A stretch of DNA of 64,000 nt from Ectobius pallidus. Its lineage: Eukaryota; Arthropoda; Insecta; Blattodea; Ectobiidae. Where the stretch lies: contig CAXKWD010000007.1 of the NCBI GenBank assembly GCA_964059195.1, forward strand, positions 152,541,269 through 152,605,268, in the 5' to 3' direction. Position 1 is the first letter of the stretch. Every line of letters starts with the position of its first letter. The notes under the pieces were generated by a model. That model was not told the origin of the DNA. It saw nothing but the letters and a program-made list of their open reading frames with translations, and made no database searches. Below are positions 43,611 to 58,300 of the stretch, in pieces. Position numbers and translations under genes: made by a program.

Positions 43611-46600
43611 CTACGAATTCTGGGTGCATTTTTCGAAATTTTCAAAGGGGTGGGGCCTACTACGAATTCTGGGTGTCTTTTTCGAAATTTTCAAAGGGGT
43701 TAGCCTTCTACGAATTCTGGGTGCATTTTTCGAAATTTTCAAAGGGGTTAGCCTTCTAGGAATTCTGGGTGCATTTTTCGAAATTTTCAAAGGGGTTAGC
43801 CTTCTACGAATTCTGGGTGCATTTTTTGAAATTTTCAAAGGGGTTAGCCTTCTACGAATTCTGGGTGAATTTTTCGAAATTTTCAAAGGGGTTAGCCTTC
43901 TAGGAATTCTGGGTGCATTTTTCGAAATTTTCAAAGGGGTTAGCCTTCTACGAATTCTGGGTGCATTTTTCGAAATTTTCAAAGGGGTTAGCCTACTACG
44001 AATTCTGGGTGCATTTTTCGAAATTTTCAAAGGGGTTAGCCTTCTACGAATTCTGGGTGTATTTTCGAAATTTTCAAAGGGGTTAGCCTTCTACGAATTC
44101 TGGGTGTATTTTCGAAATTTTCAAAGGGGTTAGCCTTCTACGAATTCTGGGTGCATTTTTCGAAATTTTCAAAGGGGTTAGCCTTCTAGGTATATTTTTC
44201 GAAATTTTCAAAGGGTAGCCTTCTAGGAATTCTGGGTGAATTTTTCGAAATTTTCAAAGGGGTTAGCCATCTAGGAATTCTGGGTGCATTTTTCGAAATT
44301 TTCAAAGGGGTTAGCCTTCTACGAATTCTGGGTGCATTTTTCGAAATTTTCAAAGGGGTTAGCCTTCTACGAATTCTGGGTGCATTTTTCGAAATTTTCA
44401 AAGGGGTATGCCTTCTACGAATTCTGGGTGCATTTTTCGAAATTTTCAAAGGGGTTAGCCTTCTACGAATTCTGGGTGTATTTTTCGAAATTTTCAAAGG
44501 GGTTAGCCTTCTAGGAATTCTGGGTGCATTTTTCGAAATTTTCAAAGGGGTTAGCCTTTTACGAATTCTGGGTGCATTTTTCGAAATTTTCAAAGGGGTT
44601 AGCCTTCTAGGAATTCTGGGTGCATTTTTCGAAATTTTCATTTTTCGAAATTTTCAAAGGGGTTAGCCTTCTAGGAATTCTGGGTGTATTTTTCCAAATT
44701 TTCAAAGGGGTTAGCCTTCTACGAATTCTGGGTGCATTTTTCGAAATTTTCAAAGGGGTTAGCCTTCTAGGAATTCTGGGTGCATTTTTCGAAATTTTCA
44801 AAGGGGTTAGCCTTCTAGGAATTCTGGGTGCATTTTTCGAAATTTTCAAAGGGGTTAGCCTTCTACGAATTCTGGGTGCATTTTTCGAAATTTTCAAAGG
44901 GGTTAGCCTTCTACGAATTCTGGGTGCATTTTTCGAAATTTTCAAAGGGGTTAGCCTTCTACGAATTCTGGGTGCATTTTTCGAAATTTTCAAAGGGGTT
45001 AGCCTTCTAGGAATTCTGGGTGCATTTTTCGAAATTTTCAAAAGGGTTAGCCTTTTACGAATTCTGGGTGCATTTTTCGAAATTTTCATTTTTCGAAATT
45101 TTCAAAGGGGTTAGCCTTCTAGGAATTCTGGGTGCATTTTTCGAAATTTTCAAAGGGGTTAGCCTTCTACGAATTCTGGGTGCATTTTTCGAAATTTTCA
45201 AAGGGGTTAGCCTTCTAGGAATTCTGGGTGCATTTTTCAAAATTTTCAAAGGGGTTAGCCTTCTACGAATTCTTGGTGTATTTTTCGAAATTTTCAAAGG
45301 GGTTAGCCTTCTAGGAATTCTGGGTGTATTTTTCCAAATTTTCAAAGGGGTTAGCCTTTTACGAATTCTGGGTGCATTTTTCGAAATTTTCAAAGGGGTT
45401 AGCCTTCTAGGAATTCTGGGTGCATTTTTCGAAATTTTCAAAGGGGTTAGCCTTCTAGGAATTCTGGGTGCAATTTCGAAATTTTCAAAGGGGTTAGCCT
45501 TCTACGAATTCTGGGTGCATTTTTCGAAATTTTCAAAGGGCCTTCTACGAATTCTGGGTGTATTTTTCGAAATTTTCAAAGGGGTTAGCCTTCTACGAAT
45601 TCTGGGTGCATTTTTCGAAATTTTCAAAGGGGTTAGCCTTCTACCAATTCTGGGTGCATTTTTCGAAATTTTCAAAGGGGTTAGCCTTCTAGGAATTCTG
45701 GGTGCATTTTTCGAAATTTTCAAAAGGGTTAGCCTTCTAGGAATTCTGGGTGTATTTTTCCAAATTTTCAAAGGGGTTAGCCTTCTACGAATTCTGGGTG
45801 TATTTTTCGAAATTTTCAAAGGGGTTAGCCTTCTACAAATTCTGGGTGCATTTTTCGAGATTTTCAAAGGGGTTAGCCTTCTACGAATTCTGGGTGCATT
45901 TTTCGAAATTTTCAAAGGGGTTAGCCTTCTACGAATTCTGGGTGTATTTTTCGAAATTTTCAAAGGGGTTAGCCTTCTACGAATTCTGGGTGCATTTTTC
46001 GAAATTTTCAAAGGGGTTAGCCTTTTACGAATTCTGGGTGCATTTTTCGAAATTTTCAAAGGGGTTAGCCTTCTACGAATTCTGGGTGCATTTTTCGAAA
46101 TTTTCAAAGGGGTTAGCCTTCTACGAATTCTGGGTGCATTTTTCGAAATTTTCAAAGGGGTTAGCCTACTACGAATTCTGGGTGTCTTTTTCGAAATTTT
46201 CAAAGGGGTTAGCCTTCTACGAATTCTGGGTGCATTTTTCGAAATTTTCAAAGGGGTTAGCCTTCTAGGAATTCTGGGTGCATTTTTCGAAATTTTCAAA
46301 GGGGTTAGCCTTCTACGAATTCTGGGTGCATTTTTCGAAATTTTCAAAGGGGTTAGCCTTCTACGAATTCTGGGTGCATTTTTCGAAATTTTCAAAGGGG
46401 TTAGCCTTCTACGAATTCTGGGTGCATTTTTCGAAATTTTCAAAGGGGTTAGCCTTCTACGAATTCTGGGTGCATTTTTCGAAATTTTCAAAGGGGTTAG
46501 TCTTTTACGAATTCTGGGTGCATTTTTCGAAATTTTCAAAGGGGTTAGCCTTCTAGGAATTCTGGGTGCATTTTTCGAAATTTTCAAAGGGGTTAGCCTT

Positions 46601-49306
46601 CTACGAATTCTGGGTGCATTTTTCGAAATTTTCAAAGGGGTTAGCCTTCTACGAATTCTGGGTGCATTTTTCGAAATTTTCAAAGGGGTGGGGCCTACTA
46701 CGAATTCTGGGTGTCTTTTTCGAAATTTTCAAAGGGGTTAGCCTTCTACGAATTCTGGGTGCATTTTTCGAAATTTTCAAAGGGGTTAGCCTTCTAGGAA
46801 TTCTGGGTGCATTTTTCGAAATTTTCAAAGGGGTTAGCCTTCTACGAATTCTGGGTGCATTTTTTGAAATTTTCAAAGGGGTTAGCCTTCTACGAATTCT
46901 GGGTGAATTTTTCGAAATTTTCAAAGGGGTTAGCCTTCTAGGAATTCTGGGTGCATTTTTCGAAATTTTCAAAGGGGTTAGCCTTCTACGAATTCTGGGT
47001 GCATTTTTCGAAATTTTCAAAGGGGTTAGCCTACTACGAATTCTGGGTGCATTTTTCGAAATTTTCAAAGGGGTTAGCCTTCTACGAATTCTGGGTGTAT
47101 TTTCGAAATTTTCAAAGGGGTTAGCCTTCTACGAATTCTGGGTGTATTTTCGAAATTTTCAAAGGGGTTAGCCTTCTACGAATTCTGGGTGCATTTTTCG
47201 AAATTTTCAAAGGGGTTAGCCTTCTAGGTATATTTTTCGAAATTTTCAAAGGGTAGCCTTCTAGGAATTCTGGGTGAATTTTTCGAAATTTTCAAAGGGG
47301 TTAGCCATCTAGGAATTCTGGGTGCATTTTTCGAAATTTTCAAAGGGGTTAGCCTTCTACGAATTCTGGGTGCATTTTTCGAAATTTTCAAAGGGGTTAG
47401 CCTTCTACGAATTCTGGGTGCATTTTTCGAAATTTTCAAAGGGGTATGCCTTCTACGAATTCTGGGTGCATTTTTCGAAATTTTCAAAGGGGTTAGCCTT
47501 CTACGAATTCTGGGTGTATTTTTCGAAATTTTCAAAGGGGTTAGCCTTCTAGGAATTCTGGGTGCATTTTTCGAAATTTTCAAAGGGGTTAGCCTTTTAC
47601 GAATTCTGGGTGCATTTTTCGAAATTTTCAAAGGGGTTAGCCTTCTAGGAATTCTGGGTGCATTTTTCGAAATTTTCATTTTTCGAAATTTTCAAAGGGG
47701 TTAGCCTTCTAGGAATTCTGGGTGTATTTTTCCAAATTTTCAAAGGGGTTAGCCTTCTACGAATTCTGGGTGCATTTTTCGAAATTTTCAAAGGGGTTAG
47801 CCTTCTAGGAATTCTGGGTGCATTTTTCGAAATTTTCAAAGGGGTTAGCCTTCTAGGAATTCTGGGTGCATTTTTCGAAATTTTCAAAGGGGTTAGCCTT
47901 CTACGAATTCTGGGTGCATTTTTCGAAATTTTCAAAGGGGTTAGCCTTCTACGAATTCTGGGTGCATTTTTCGAAATTTTCAAAGGGGTTAGCCTTCTAC
48001 GAATTCTGGGTGCATTTTTCGAAATTTTCAAAGGGGTTAGCCTTCTAGGAATTCTGGGTGCATTTTTCGAAATTTTCAAAAGGGTTAGCCTTTTACGAAT
48101 TCTGGGTGCATTTTTCGAAATTTTCATTTTTCGAAATTTTCAAAGGGGTTAGCCTTCTAGGAATTCTGGGTGCATTTTTCGAAATTTTCAAAGGGGTTAG
48201 CCTTCTACGAATTCTGGGTGCATTTTTCGAAATTTTCAAAGGGGTTAGCCTTCTAGGAATTCTGGGTGCATTTTTCAAAATTTTCAAAGGGGTTAGCCTT
48301 CTACGAATTCTTGGTGTATTTTTCGAAATTTTCAAAGGGGTTAGCCTTCTAGGAATTCTGGGTGTATTTTTCCAAATTTTCAAAGGGGTTAGCCTTTTAC
48401 GAATTCTGGGTGCATTTTTCGAAATTTTCAAAGGGGTTAGCCTTCTAGGAATTCTGGGTGCATTTTTCGAAATTTTCAAAGGGGTTAGCCTTCTAGGAAT
48501 TCTGGGTGCAATTTCGAAATTTTCAAAGGGGTTAGCCTTCTACGAATTCTGGGTGCATTTTTCGAAATTTTCAAAGGGCCTTCTACGAATTCTGGGTGTA
48601 TTTTTCGAAATTTTCAAAGGGGTTAGCCTTCTACGAATTCTGGGTGCATTTTTCGAAATTTTCAAAGGGGTTAGCCTTCTACCAATTCTGGGTGCATTTT
48701 TCGAAATTTTCAAAGGGGTTAGCCTTCTAGGAATTCTGGGTGCATTTTTCGAAATTTTCAAAAGGGTTAGCCTTCTAGGAATTCTGGGTGTATTTTTCCA
48801 AATTTTCAAAGGGGTTAGCCTTCTACGAATTCTGGGTGTATTTTTCGAAATTTTCAAAGGGGTTAGCCTTCTACAAATTCTGGGTGCATTTTTCGAGATT
48901 TTCAAAGGGGTTAGCCTTCTACGAATTCTGGGTGCATTTTTCGAAATTTTCAAAGGGGTTAGCCTTCTACGAATTCTGGGTGTATTTTTCGAAATTTTCA
49001 AAGGGGTTAGCCTTCTACGAATTCTGGGTGCATTTTTCGAAATTTTCAAAGGGGTTAGCCTTTTACGAATTCTGGGTGCATTTTTCGAAATTTTCAAAGG
49101 GGTTAGCCTTCTACGAATTCTGGGTGCATTTTTCGAAATTTTCAAAGGGGTTAGCCTTCTACGAATTCTGGGTGCATTTTTCGAAATTTTCAAAGGGGTT
49201 AGCCTACTACGAATTCTGGGTGTCTTTTTCGAAATTTTCAAAGGGGTTAGCCTTCTACGAATTCTGGGTGCATTTTTCGAAATTTTCAAAGGGGTTAGCC
49301 TTCTAG
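43611..49306 (+). repeat. Higher-order duplication, offset 3038 bp
   Basis: Rare markers at 43650 (GGTGGGGCC), 44190 (CTAGGTATATTTTTC), 44636 (ATTTTCATTTTTCG) and 45536 (AAAGGGCCTTC) all recur 3038 bp later. The two copies lie back to back. Confidence 0.85.
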
Positions 49307-52300
49307 GAATTCTGGGTGCATTTTTCGAAATTTTCAAAGGGGTTAGCCTTCTACGAATTCTGGGTGTATTTTTGAAATTTTCAAAGGGGTTAGCCTTCTA
49401 CGAATTCTGGGTGAATTTTTCGAAATTTTCAAAGGGGTTAGCCTTCTAGGAATTCTGGGTGCATTTTTCGAAATTTTCAAAGGGGTTAGCCTTCTAGGAA
49501 TTCTGGATGAATTTTTCGATATTTTCAAAGGGGTTAGCCTTCTACGAATTCTGGGTGCATTTTTCGAAATTTTCAAAGGGGTTAGCCTTCTACGAATTCT
49601 GGGTGCATTTTTCGAAATTTTCAAAGGGGTTAGCCTTCTACGAATTCTGGGTGCATTTTTCGAAATTTTCAAAGGGGTTAGCCTTCTACGAATTCTGGGT
49701 GCATTTTTCGAAATTTTCAAAGGGGTTAGCCTACTACGAATTCTGGGTGTATTTTTCGAAATTTTCAAAGGGGTTAGCCTTCTACGAATTCTGGATGCAT
49801 TTTTCGAAATTTTCAAAGGGGTTAGCCTTCTAGGAATTCTGGGTGCATTTTTCGAAATTTTCAAAGGGGTTAGCCTTCTACGAATTCTGGGTGTATTTTT
49901 CGAAATTTTCAAAGGGGTTAGCCTTCTACGAATTCTGGGTGCATTTTTCGAAATTTTCAAAGGGGTTAGCCTTCTACGAATTCTGGGTGCATTTTTCGAA
50001 ATTTTCAAAGGGGTTAGCCTTCTACGAATTCTGGGTGTATTTTTCGAAATTTTCAAAGGGGTTAGCCTTCTACGAATTCTGGGTGGATTTTTCGAAATTT
50101 TCAAAGGGGTTAGCCTTTTACGAATTCTGTGTGCATTTTTCGAAATTTTCAAAGGGGTTAGCCTTCTACGAATTCTGGGTGAATTTTTCGAAATTTTCAA
50201 AGGGGTTAGCCTTCTACGAATTCTGGGTGCATTTTTCGAAATTTTCAAAGGGGTTAGCCTTCTACGAAATCTGGGTGCATTTTTCGAAATTTTCAAAGGG
50301 GTTAGCCTTCTACGAATTCTGGGTGCATTTTTCGAAATTTTCAAAGGGGTTAGCCTTCTACCAATTATGGGTGCATTTTTCGAAATTTTCAAAGGGGTTA
50401 GCCTTCTACGAATTCTGGGTGCATTTGTCGAAATTTTCTAGGAATTCTGGGTGCATTTTTCGAAATTTTCAAAGGGGTTAGCCTTCTACGAATTCTGGGT
50501 GCATTTTTCGAAATTTTCAAAGGGGTTAGCCTTCTAGGAATTCTGGGTGCATTTTTCGAAAATTTCAAAGGGGTTAGCCTTCTACGAATTCTGGGTGCAT
50601 TTTTCGAAATTTTCAAAGGGGTTAGCCTTCTAGGAATTCTGGGTGCATTTTTCGAAATTTTCAAAGGGGTTAGCCTTCTAGGAATTCTGGGTGCTTTTTC
50701 GAAATTTTCAAAGGGGTTAGCCTTCTAGGAATTCTGGGTGCATTTTTCGAAATTTTCAAAAGGGTTAGCCTTCTAGGAATTCTGGGTGTATTTTTCAAAT
50801 TTTCAAAGGGGTTAGCCTTCTAGGAATTCTGGGTGCATTTTTCGAAATTTTCAAAGGGGTTAGCCTTCTACGAATTCTGGGTCCATTTTTCGAAATTTTC
50901 AAAGGGGTTAGCCTTCTAGGAATTCTGGGTGCATTTTTCGAAATTTTCAAAGGGGTTAGCCTTCTACGAATTCTGGGTGTATTTTCGAAATTTTCAAAGG
51001 GGTTAGCCTTCTACGAATTCTGGGTGCATTTTTCGAAATTTTCAAAGGGGTTAGCCTTCTAGGTATATTTTTCGAAATTTTCAAAGGGTAGCCTTCTAGG
51101 AATTCTGGGTGAATTTTTCGAAATTTTCAAAGGGGTTAGCCATCTAGGAATTCTGGGTGCATTTTTCGAAATTTTCAAAGGGGTTAGCCTTCTACGAATT
51201 CTGGGTGCATTTTTCGAAATTTTCAAAGGGGTTAGCCTTCTACGAATTCTGGGTGCATTTTTCGAAATTTTCAAAGGGGTATGCCTTCTACGAATTCTGG
51301 GTGCATTTTTCGAAATTTTCAAAGGGGTTAGCCTTCTACGAATTCTGGGTGTATTTTTCGAAATTTTCAAAGGGGTTAGCCTTCTAGGAATTCTGGGTGC
51401 ATTTTTCGAAATTTTCAAAGGGGTTAGCCTTTTACGAATTCTGGGTGCATTTTTCGAAATTTTCAAAGGGGTTAGCCTTCTAGGAATTCTGGGTGCATTT
51501 TTCGAAATTTTCATTTTTCGAAATTTTCAAAGGGGTTAGCCTTCTAGGAATTCTGGGTGTATTTTTCCAAATTTTCAAAGGGGTTAGCCTTCTACGAATT
51601 CTGGGTGCATTTTTCGAAATTTTCAAAGGGGTTAGCCTTCTAGGAATTCTGGGTGCATTTTTCGAAATTTTCAAAGGGGTTAGCCTTCTAGGAATTCTGG
51701 GTGCATTTTTCGAAATTTTCAAAGGGGTTAGCCTTCTACGAATTCTGGGTGCATTTTTCGAAATTTTCAAAGGGGTTAGCCTTCTACGAATTCTGGGTGC
51801 ATTTTTCGAAATTTTCAAAGGGGTTAGCCTTCTACGAATTCTGGGTGCATTTTTCGAAATTTTCAAAGGGGTTAGCCTTCTAGGAATTCTGGGTGCATTT
51901 TTCGAAATTTTCAAAAGGGTTAGCCTTTTACGAATTCTGGGTGCATTTTTCGAAATTTTCATTTTTCGAAATTTTCAAAGGGGTTAGCCTTCTAGGAATT
52001 CTGGGTGCATTTTTCGAAATTTTCAAAGGGGTTAGCCTTCTACGAATTCTGGGTGCATTTTTCGAAATTTTCAAAGGGGTTAGCCTTCTAGGAATTCTGG
52101 GTGCATTTTTCAAAATTTTCAAAGGGGTTAGCCTTCTACGAATTCTTGGTGTATTTTTCGAAATTTTCAAAGGGGTTAGCCTTCTAGGAATTCTGGGTGT
52201 ATTTTTCCAAATTTTCAAAGGGGTTAGCCTTTTACGAATTCTGGGTGCATTTTTCGAAATTTTCAAAGGGGTTAGCCTTCTAGGAATTCTGGGTGCATTT

Positions 52301-55300
52301 TTCGAAATTTTCAAAGGGGTTAGCCTTCTAGGAATTCTGGGTGCAATTTCGAAATTTTCAAAGGGGTTAGCCTTCTACGAATTCTGGGTGCATTTTTCGA
52401 AATTTTCAAAGGGCCTTCTACGAATTCTGGGTGTATTTTTCGAAATTTTCAAAGGGGTTAGCCTTCTACGAATTCTGGGTGCATTTTTCGAAATTTTCAA
52501 AGGGGTTAGCCTTCTACCAATTCTGGGTGCATTTTTCGAAATTTTCAAAGGGGTTAGCCTTCTAGGAATTCTGGGTGCATTTTTCGAAATTTTCAAAAGG
52601 GTTAGCCTTCTAGGAATTCTGGGTGTATTTTTCCAAATTTTCAAAGGGGTTAGCCTTCTACGAATTCTGGGTGTATTTTTCGAAATTTTCAAAGGGGTTA
52701 GCCTTCTACAAATTCTGGGTGCATTTTTCGAGATTTTCAAAGGGGTTAGCCTTCTACGAATTCTGGGTGCATTTTTCGAAATTTTCAAAGGGGTTAGCCT
52801 TCTACGAATTCTGGGTGTATTTTTCGAAATTTTCAAAGGGGTTAGCCTTCTACGAATTCTGGGTGCATTTTTCGAAATTTTCAAAGGGGTTAGCCTTTTA
52901 CGAATTCTGGGTGCATTTTTCGAAATTTTCAAAGGGGTTAGCCTTCTACGAATTCTGGGTGCATTTTTCGAAATTTTCAAAGGGGTTAGCCTTCTACGAA
53001 TTCTGGGTGCATTTTTCGAAATTTTCAAAGGGGTTAGCCTACTACGAATTCTGGGTGTCTTTTTCGAAATTTTCAAAGGGGTTAGCCTTCTACGAATTCT
53101 GGGTGCATTTTTCGAAATTTTCAAAGGGGTTAGCCTTCTAGGAATTCTGGGTGCATTTTTCGAAATTTTCAAAGGGGTTAGCCTTCTACGAATTCTGGGT
53201 GTATTTTTGAAATTTTCAAAGGGGTTAGCCTTCTACGAATTCTGGGTGAATTTTTCGAAATTTTCAAAGGGGTTAGCCTTCTAGGAATTCTGGGTGCATT
53301 TTTCGAAATTTTCAAAGGGGTTAGCCTTCTAGGAATTCTGGATGAATTTTTCGATATTTTCAAAGGGGTTAGCCTTCTACGAATTCTGGGTGCATTTTTC
53401 GAAATTTTCAAAGGGGTTAGCCTTCTACGAATTCTGGGTGCATTTTTCGAAATTTTCAAAGGGGTTAGCCTTCTACGAATTCTGGGTGCATTTTTCGAAA
53501 TTTTCAAAGGGGTTAGCCTTCTACGAATTCTGGGTGCATTTTTCGAAATTTTCAAAGGGGTTAGCCTACTACGAATTCTGGGTGTATTTTTCGAAATTTT
53601 CAAAGGGGTTAGCCTTCTACGAATTCTGGATGCATTTTTCGAAATTTTCAAAGGGGTTAGCCTTCTAGGAATTCTGGGTGCATTTTTCGAAATTTTCAAA
53701 GGGGTTAGCCTTCTACGAATTCTGGGTGTATTTTTCGAAATTTTCAAAGGGGTTAGCCTTCTACGAATTCTGGGTGCATTTTTCGAAATTTTCAAAGGGG
53801 TTAGCCTTCTACGAATTCTGGGTGCATTTTTCGAAATTTTCAAAGGGGTTAGCCTTCTACGAATTCTGGGTGTATTTTTCGAAATTTTCAAAGGGGTTAG
53901 CCTTCTACGAATTCTGGGTGGATTTTTCGAAATTTTCAAAGGGGTTAGCCTTTTACGAATTCTGTGTGCATTTTTCGAAATTTTCAAAGGGGTTAGCCTT
54001 CTACGAATTCTGGGTGAATTTTTCGAAATTTTCAAAGGGGTTAGCCTTCTACGAATTCTGGGTGCATTTTTCGAAATTTTCAAAGGGGTTAGCCTTCTAC
54101 GAAATCTGGGTGCATTTTTCGAAATTTTCAAAGGGGTTAGCCTTCTACGAATTCTGGGTGCATTTTTCGAAATTTTCAAAGGGGTTAGCCTTCTACCAAT
54201 TATGGGTGCATTTTTCGAAATTTTCAAAGGGGTTAGCCTTCTACGAATTCTGGGTGCATTTGTCGAAATTTTCTAGGAATTCTGGGTGCATTTTTCGAAA
54301 TTTTCAAAGGGGTTAGCCTTCTACGAATTCTGGGTGCATTTTTCGAAATTTTCAAAGGGGTTAGCCTTCTAGGAATTCTGGGTGCATTTTTCGAAAATTT
54401 CAAAGGGGTTAGCCTTCTACGAATTCTGGGTGCATTTTTCGAAATTTTCAAAGGGGTTAGCCTTCTAGGAATTCTGGGTGCATTTTTCGAAATTTTCAAA
54501 GGGGTTAGCCTTCTAGGAATTCTGGGTGCTTTTTCGAAATTTTCAAAGGGGTTAGCCTTCTAGGAATTCTGGGTGCATTTTTCGAAATTTTCAAAAGGGT
54601 TAGCCTTCTAGGAATTCTGGGTGTATTTTTCAAATTTTCAAAGGGGTTAGCCTTCTAGGAATTCTGGGTGCATTTTTCGAAATTTTCAAAGGGGTTAGCC
54701 TTCTACGAATTCTGGGTCCATTTTTCGAAATTTTCAAAGGGGTTAGCCTTCTAGGAATTCTGGGTGCATTTTTCGAAATTTTCAAAGGGGTTAGCCTTCT
54801 ACGAATTCTGGGTGCATTTTTCGAAATTTTCAAAGGGGTTAGCCTTCTACGAATTCTGGGTGCATTTTTCGAAATTTTCAAAGGGGTTAGCCTACTACGA
54901 ATTCTAGGTGTCTTTTTCGAAATTTTCAAAGGGGTTAGCCTTCTACGAATTCTGTGTGCATTTTTCGAAATTTTCAAAGGGGTTAGCCTTCTAGGAATTC
55001 TGGGTGCATTTTTCGAAATTTTCAAAGGGGTTAGCCTTCTACGAATTCTGGGTGTATTTTTGAAATTTTCAAAGGGGTTTGCCTTCTACGAATTCTGGGT
55101 GAATTTTTCGAAATTTTCAAAGGGGTTAGCCTTCTAGGAATTCTGGGTGCATTTTTCGAAATTTTCAAAGGGGTTAGCCTTCTAGGAATTCTGGGTGAAT
55201 TTTTCGATATTTTCAAAGGGGTTAGCCTTCTAGGAATTCTGGGTGCATTTTTCGAAATTTTCAAAGGGGTTAGCCTTCTACGAATTCTGGGTGCATTTTT

Positions 55301-58300
55301 CGAATTTTCAAAGGGGTTAGCCTTCTACGAATTCTGGGTGCATTTTTCGAAATTTTCAAAGGGGTTAGCCTTCTACGAATTCTCGGTGCATTTTTCGAAA
55401 TTTTCAAAGGGGTTAGCCTTCTTCGAATTCTGGGTGCATTTTTCGAAATTTTCAAAGGGGTTAGCCTTCTACGAATTCTGGGTGTATTTTTCGAAATTTT
55501 CAAAGGGGTTAGCCTTCTACGAATTCTGGGTGCATTTTTCGAAATTTTCAAAGGGGTTAGCCTTCTACGAATTCTGGGTGCATTTTTCGAAATTTTCAAA
55601 GGGGTTAGCCTTCTACGAATTCTGGGTGCATTTTTCGAAATTTTCAAAGGGGTTAGCCTTCTACGAATTCTGGGTGCATTTTTCGAAATTTTCAAAGGGG
55701 TTAGTCTTTTACGAATTCTGGGTGCATTTTTCGAAATTTTCAAAGGGGTTAGCCTTCTAGGAATTCTGGGTGCATTTTTCGAAATTTTCAAAGGGGTTAG
55801 CCTTCTACGAATTCTGGGTGCATTTGTCGAAATTTTCTAGGATTCTGGGTGCATTTTTCGAAATTTTCAAAGGGGTTAGCCTTCTAGGAATTCTGGGTGC
55901 ATTTTTCGAAATTTTCAAAGGGGTGGGGCCTACTACGAATTCTGGGTGTCTTTTTCGAAATTTTCAAAGGGGTTAGCCTTCTACGAATTCTGGGTGCATT
56001 TTTCGAAATTTTCAAAGGGGTTAGCCTTCTACGAATTCTGGGTGCATTTTTCGAAATTTTCAAAGGGGTTAGCCTTCTACGAATTCTGGGTGCATTTTTC
56101 GAAATTTTCAAAGGGGTTAGCCTACTACGAATTCTGGGTGTATTTTTCGAAATTTTCAAAGGGGTTAGCCTTCTACGAATTCTGGATGCATTTTTCGAAA
56201 TTTTCAAAGGGGTTAGCCTTCTAGGAATTCTGGGTGCATTTTTCGAAATTTTCAAAGGGGTTAGCCTTTTACGAATTCTGGGTGCATTTTTCGAAATTTT
56301 CAAAGGGGTTAGCCTTCTAGGAATTCTGGGTGCATTTTTCGAAATTTTCAAAGGGGTTAGCCTTCTACGAATTCTGGGTGCATTTGTCGAAATTTTCTAG
56401 GATTCTGGGTGCATTTTTCGAAATTTTCAAAGGGGTTAGCCTTCTAGGAATTCTGGGTGCATTTTTCGAAATTTTCAAAGGGGTGGGGCCTACTACGAAT
56501 TCTGGGTGTCTTTTTCGAAATTTTCAAAGGGGTTAGCCTTCTACGAATTCTGGGTGCATTTTTCGAAATTTTCAAAGGGGTTAGCCTTCTACGAATTCTG
56601 GGTGCATTTTTCGAAATTTTCAAAGGGGTTAGCCTTCTACGAATTCTGGGTGCATTTTTCGAAATTTTCAAAGGGGTATGCCTTCTACGAATTCTGGGTG
56701 CATTTTTCGAAATTTTCAAAGGGGTTAGCCTTCTACGAATTCTGGGTGTATTTTTCGAAATTTTCAAAGGGGTTAGCCTTCTAGGAATTCTGGGTGCATT
56801 TTTCGAAATTTTCAAAGGGGTTAGCCTTTTACGAATTCTGGGTGCATTTTTCGAAATTTTCAAAGGGGTTAGCCTTCTAGGAATTCTGGGTGCATTTTTC
56901 GAAATTTTCATTTTTCGAAATTTTCAAAGGGGTTAGCCTTCTAGGAATTCTGGGTGTATTTTTCCAAATTTTCAAAGGGGTTAGCCTTCTACGAATTCTG
57001 GGTGCATTTTTCGAAATTTTCAAAGGGGTTAGCCTTCTAGGAATTCTGGGTGCATTTTTCGAAATTTTCAAAGGGGTTAGCCTTCTAGGAATTCTGGGTG
57101 CATTTTTCGAAATTTTCAAAGGGGTTAGCCTTCTACGAATTCTGGGTGCATTTTTCGAAATTTTCAAAGGGGTTAGCCTTCTACGAATTCTGGGTGCATT
57201 TTTCGAAATTTTCAAAGGGGTTAGCCTTCTACGAATTCTGGGTGCATTTTTCGAAATTTTCAAAGGGGTTAGCCTTCTAGGAATTCTGGGTGCATTTTTC
57301 GAAATTTTCAAAAGGGTTAGCCTTTTACGAATTCTGGGTGCATTTTTCGAAATTTTCATTTTTCGAAATTTTCAAAGGGGTTAGCCTTCTAGGAATTCTG
57401 GGTGCATTTTTCGAAATTTTCAAAGGGGTTAGCCTTCTACGAATTCTGGGTGCATTTTTCGAAATTTTCAAAGGGGTTAGCCTTCTAGGAATTCTGGGTG
57501 CATTTTTCAAAATTTTCAAAGGGGTTAGCCTTCTACGAATTCTTGGTGTATTTTTCGAAATTTTCAAAGGGGTTAGCCTTCTAGGAATTCTGGGTGTATT
57601 TTTCCAAATTTTCAAAGGGGTTAGCCTTTTACGAATTCTGGGTGCATTTTTCGAAATTTTCAAAGGGGTTAGCCTTCTAGGAATTCTGGGTGCATTTTTC
57701 GAAATTTTCAAAGGGGTTAGCCTTCTAGGAATTCTGGGTGCAATTTCGAAATTTTCAAAGGGGTTAGCCTTCTACGAATTCTGGGTGCATTTTTCGAAAT
57801 TTTCAAAGGGCCTTCTACGAATTCTGGGTGTATTTTTCGAAATTTTCAAAGGGGTTAGCCTTCTACGAATTCTGGGTGCATTTTTCGAAATTTTCAAAGG
57901 GGTTAGCCTTCTACCAATTCTGGGTGCATTTTTCGAAATTTTCAAAGGGGTTAGCCTTCTAGGAATTCTGGGTGCATTTTTCGAAATTTTCAAAAGGGTT
58001 AGCCTTCTAGGAATTCTGGGTGTATTTTTCCAAATTTTCAAAGGGGTTAGCCTTCTACGAATTCTGGGTGTATTTTTCGAAATTTTCAAAGGGGTTAGCC
58101 TTCTACAAATTCTGGGTGCATTTTTCGAGATTTTCAAAGGGGTTAGCCTTCTACGAATTCTGGGTGCATTTTTCGAAATTTTCAAAGGGGTTAGCCTTCT
58201 ACGAATTCTGGGTGTATTTTTCGAAATTTTCAAAGGGGTTAGCCTTCTACGAATTCTGGGTGCATTTTTCGAAATTTTCAAAGGGGTTAGCCTTTTACGA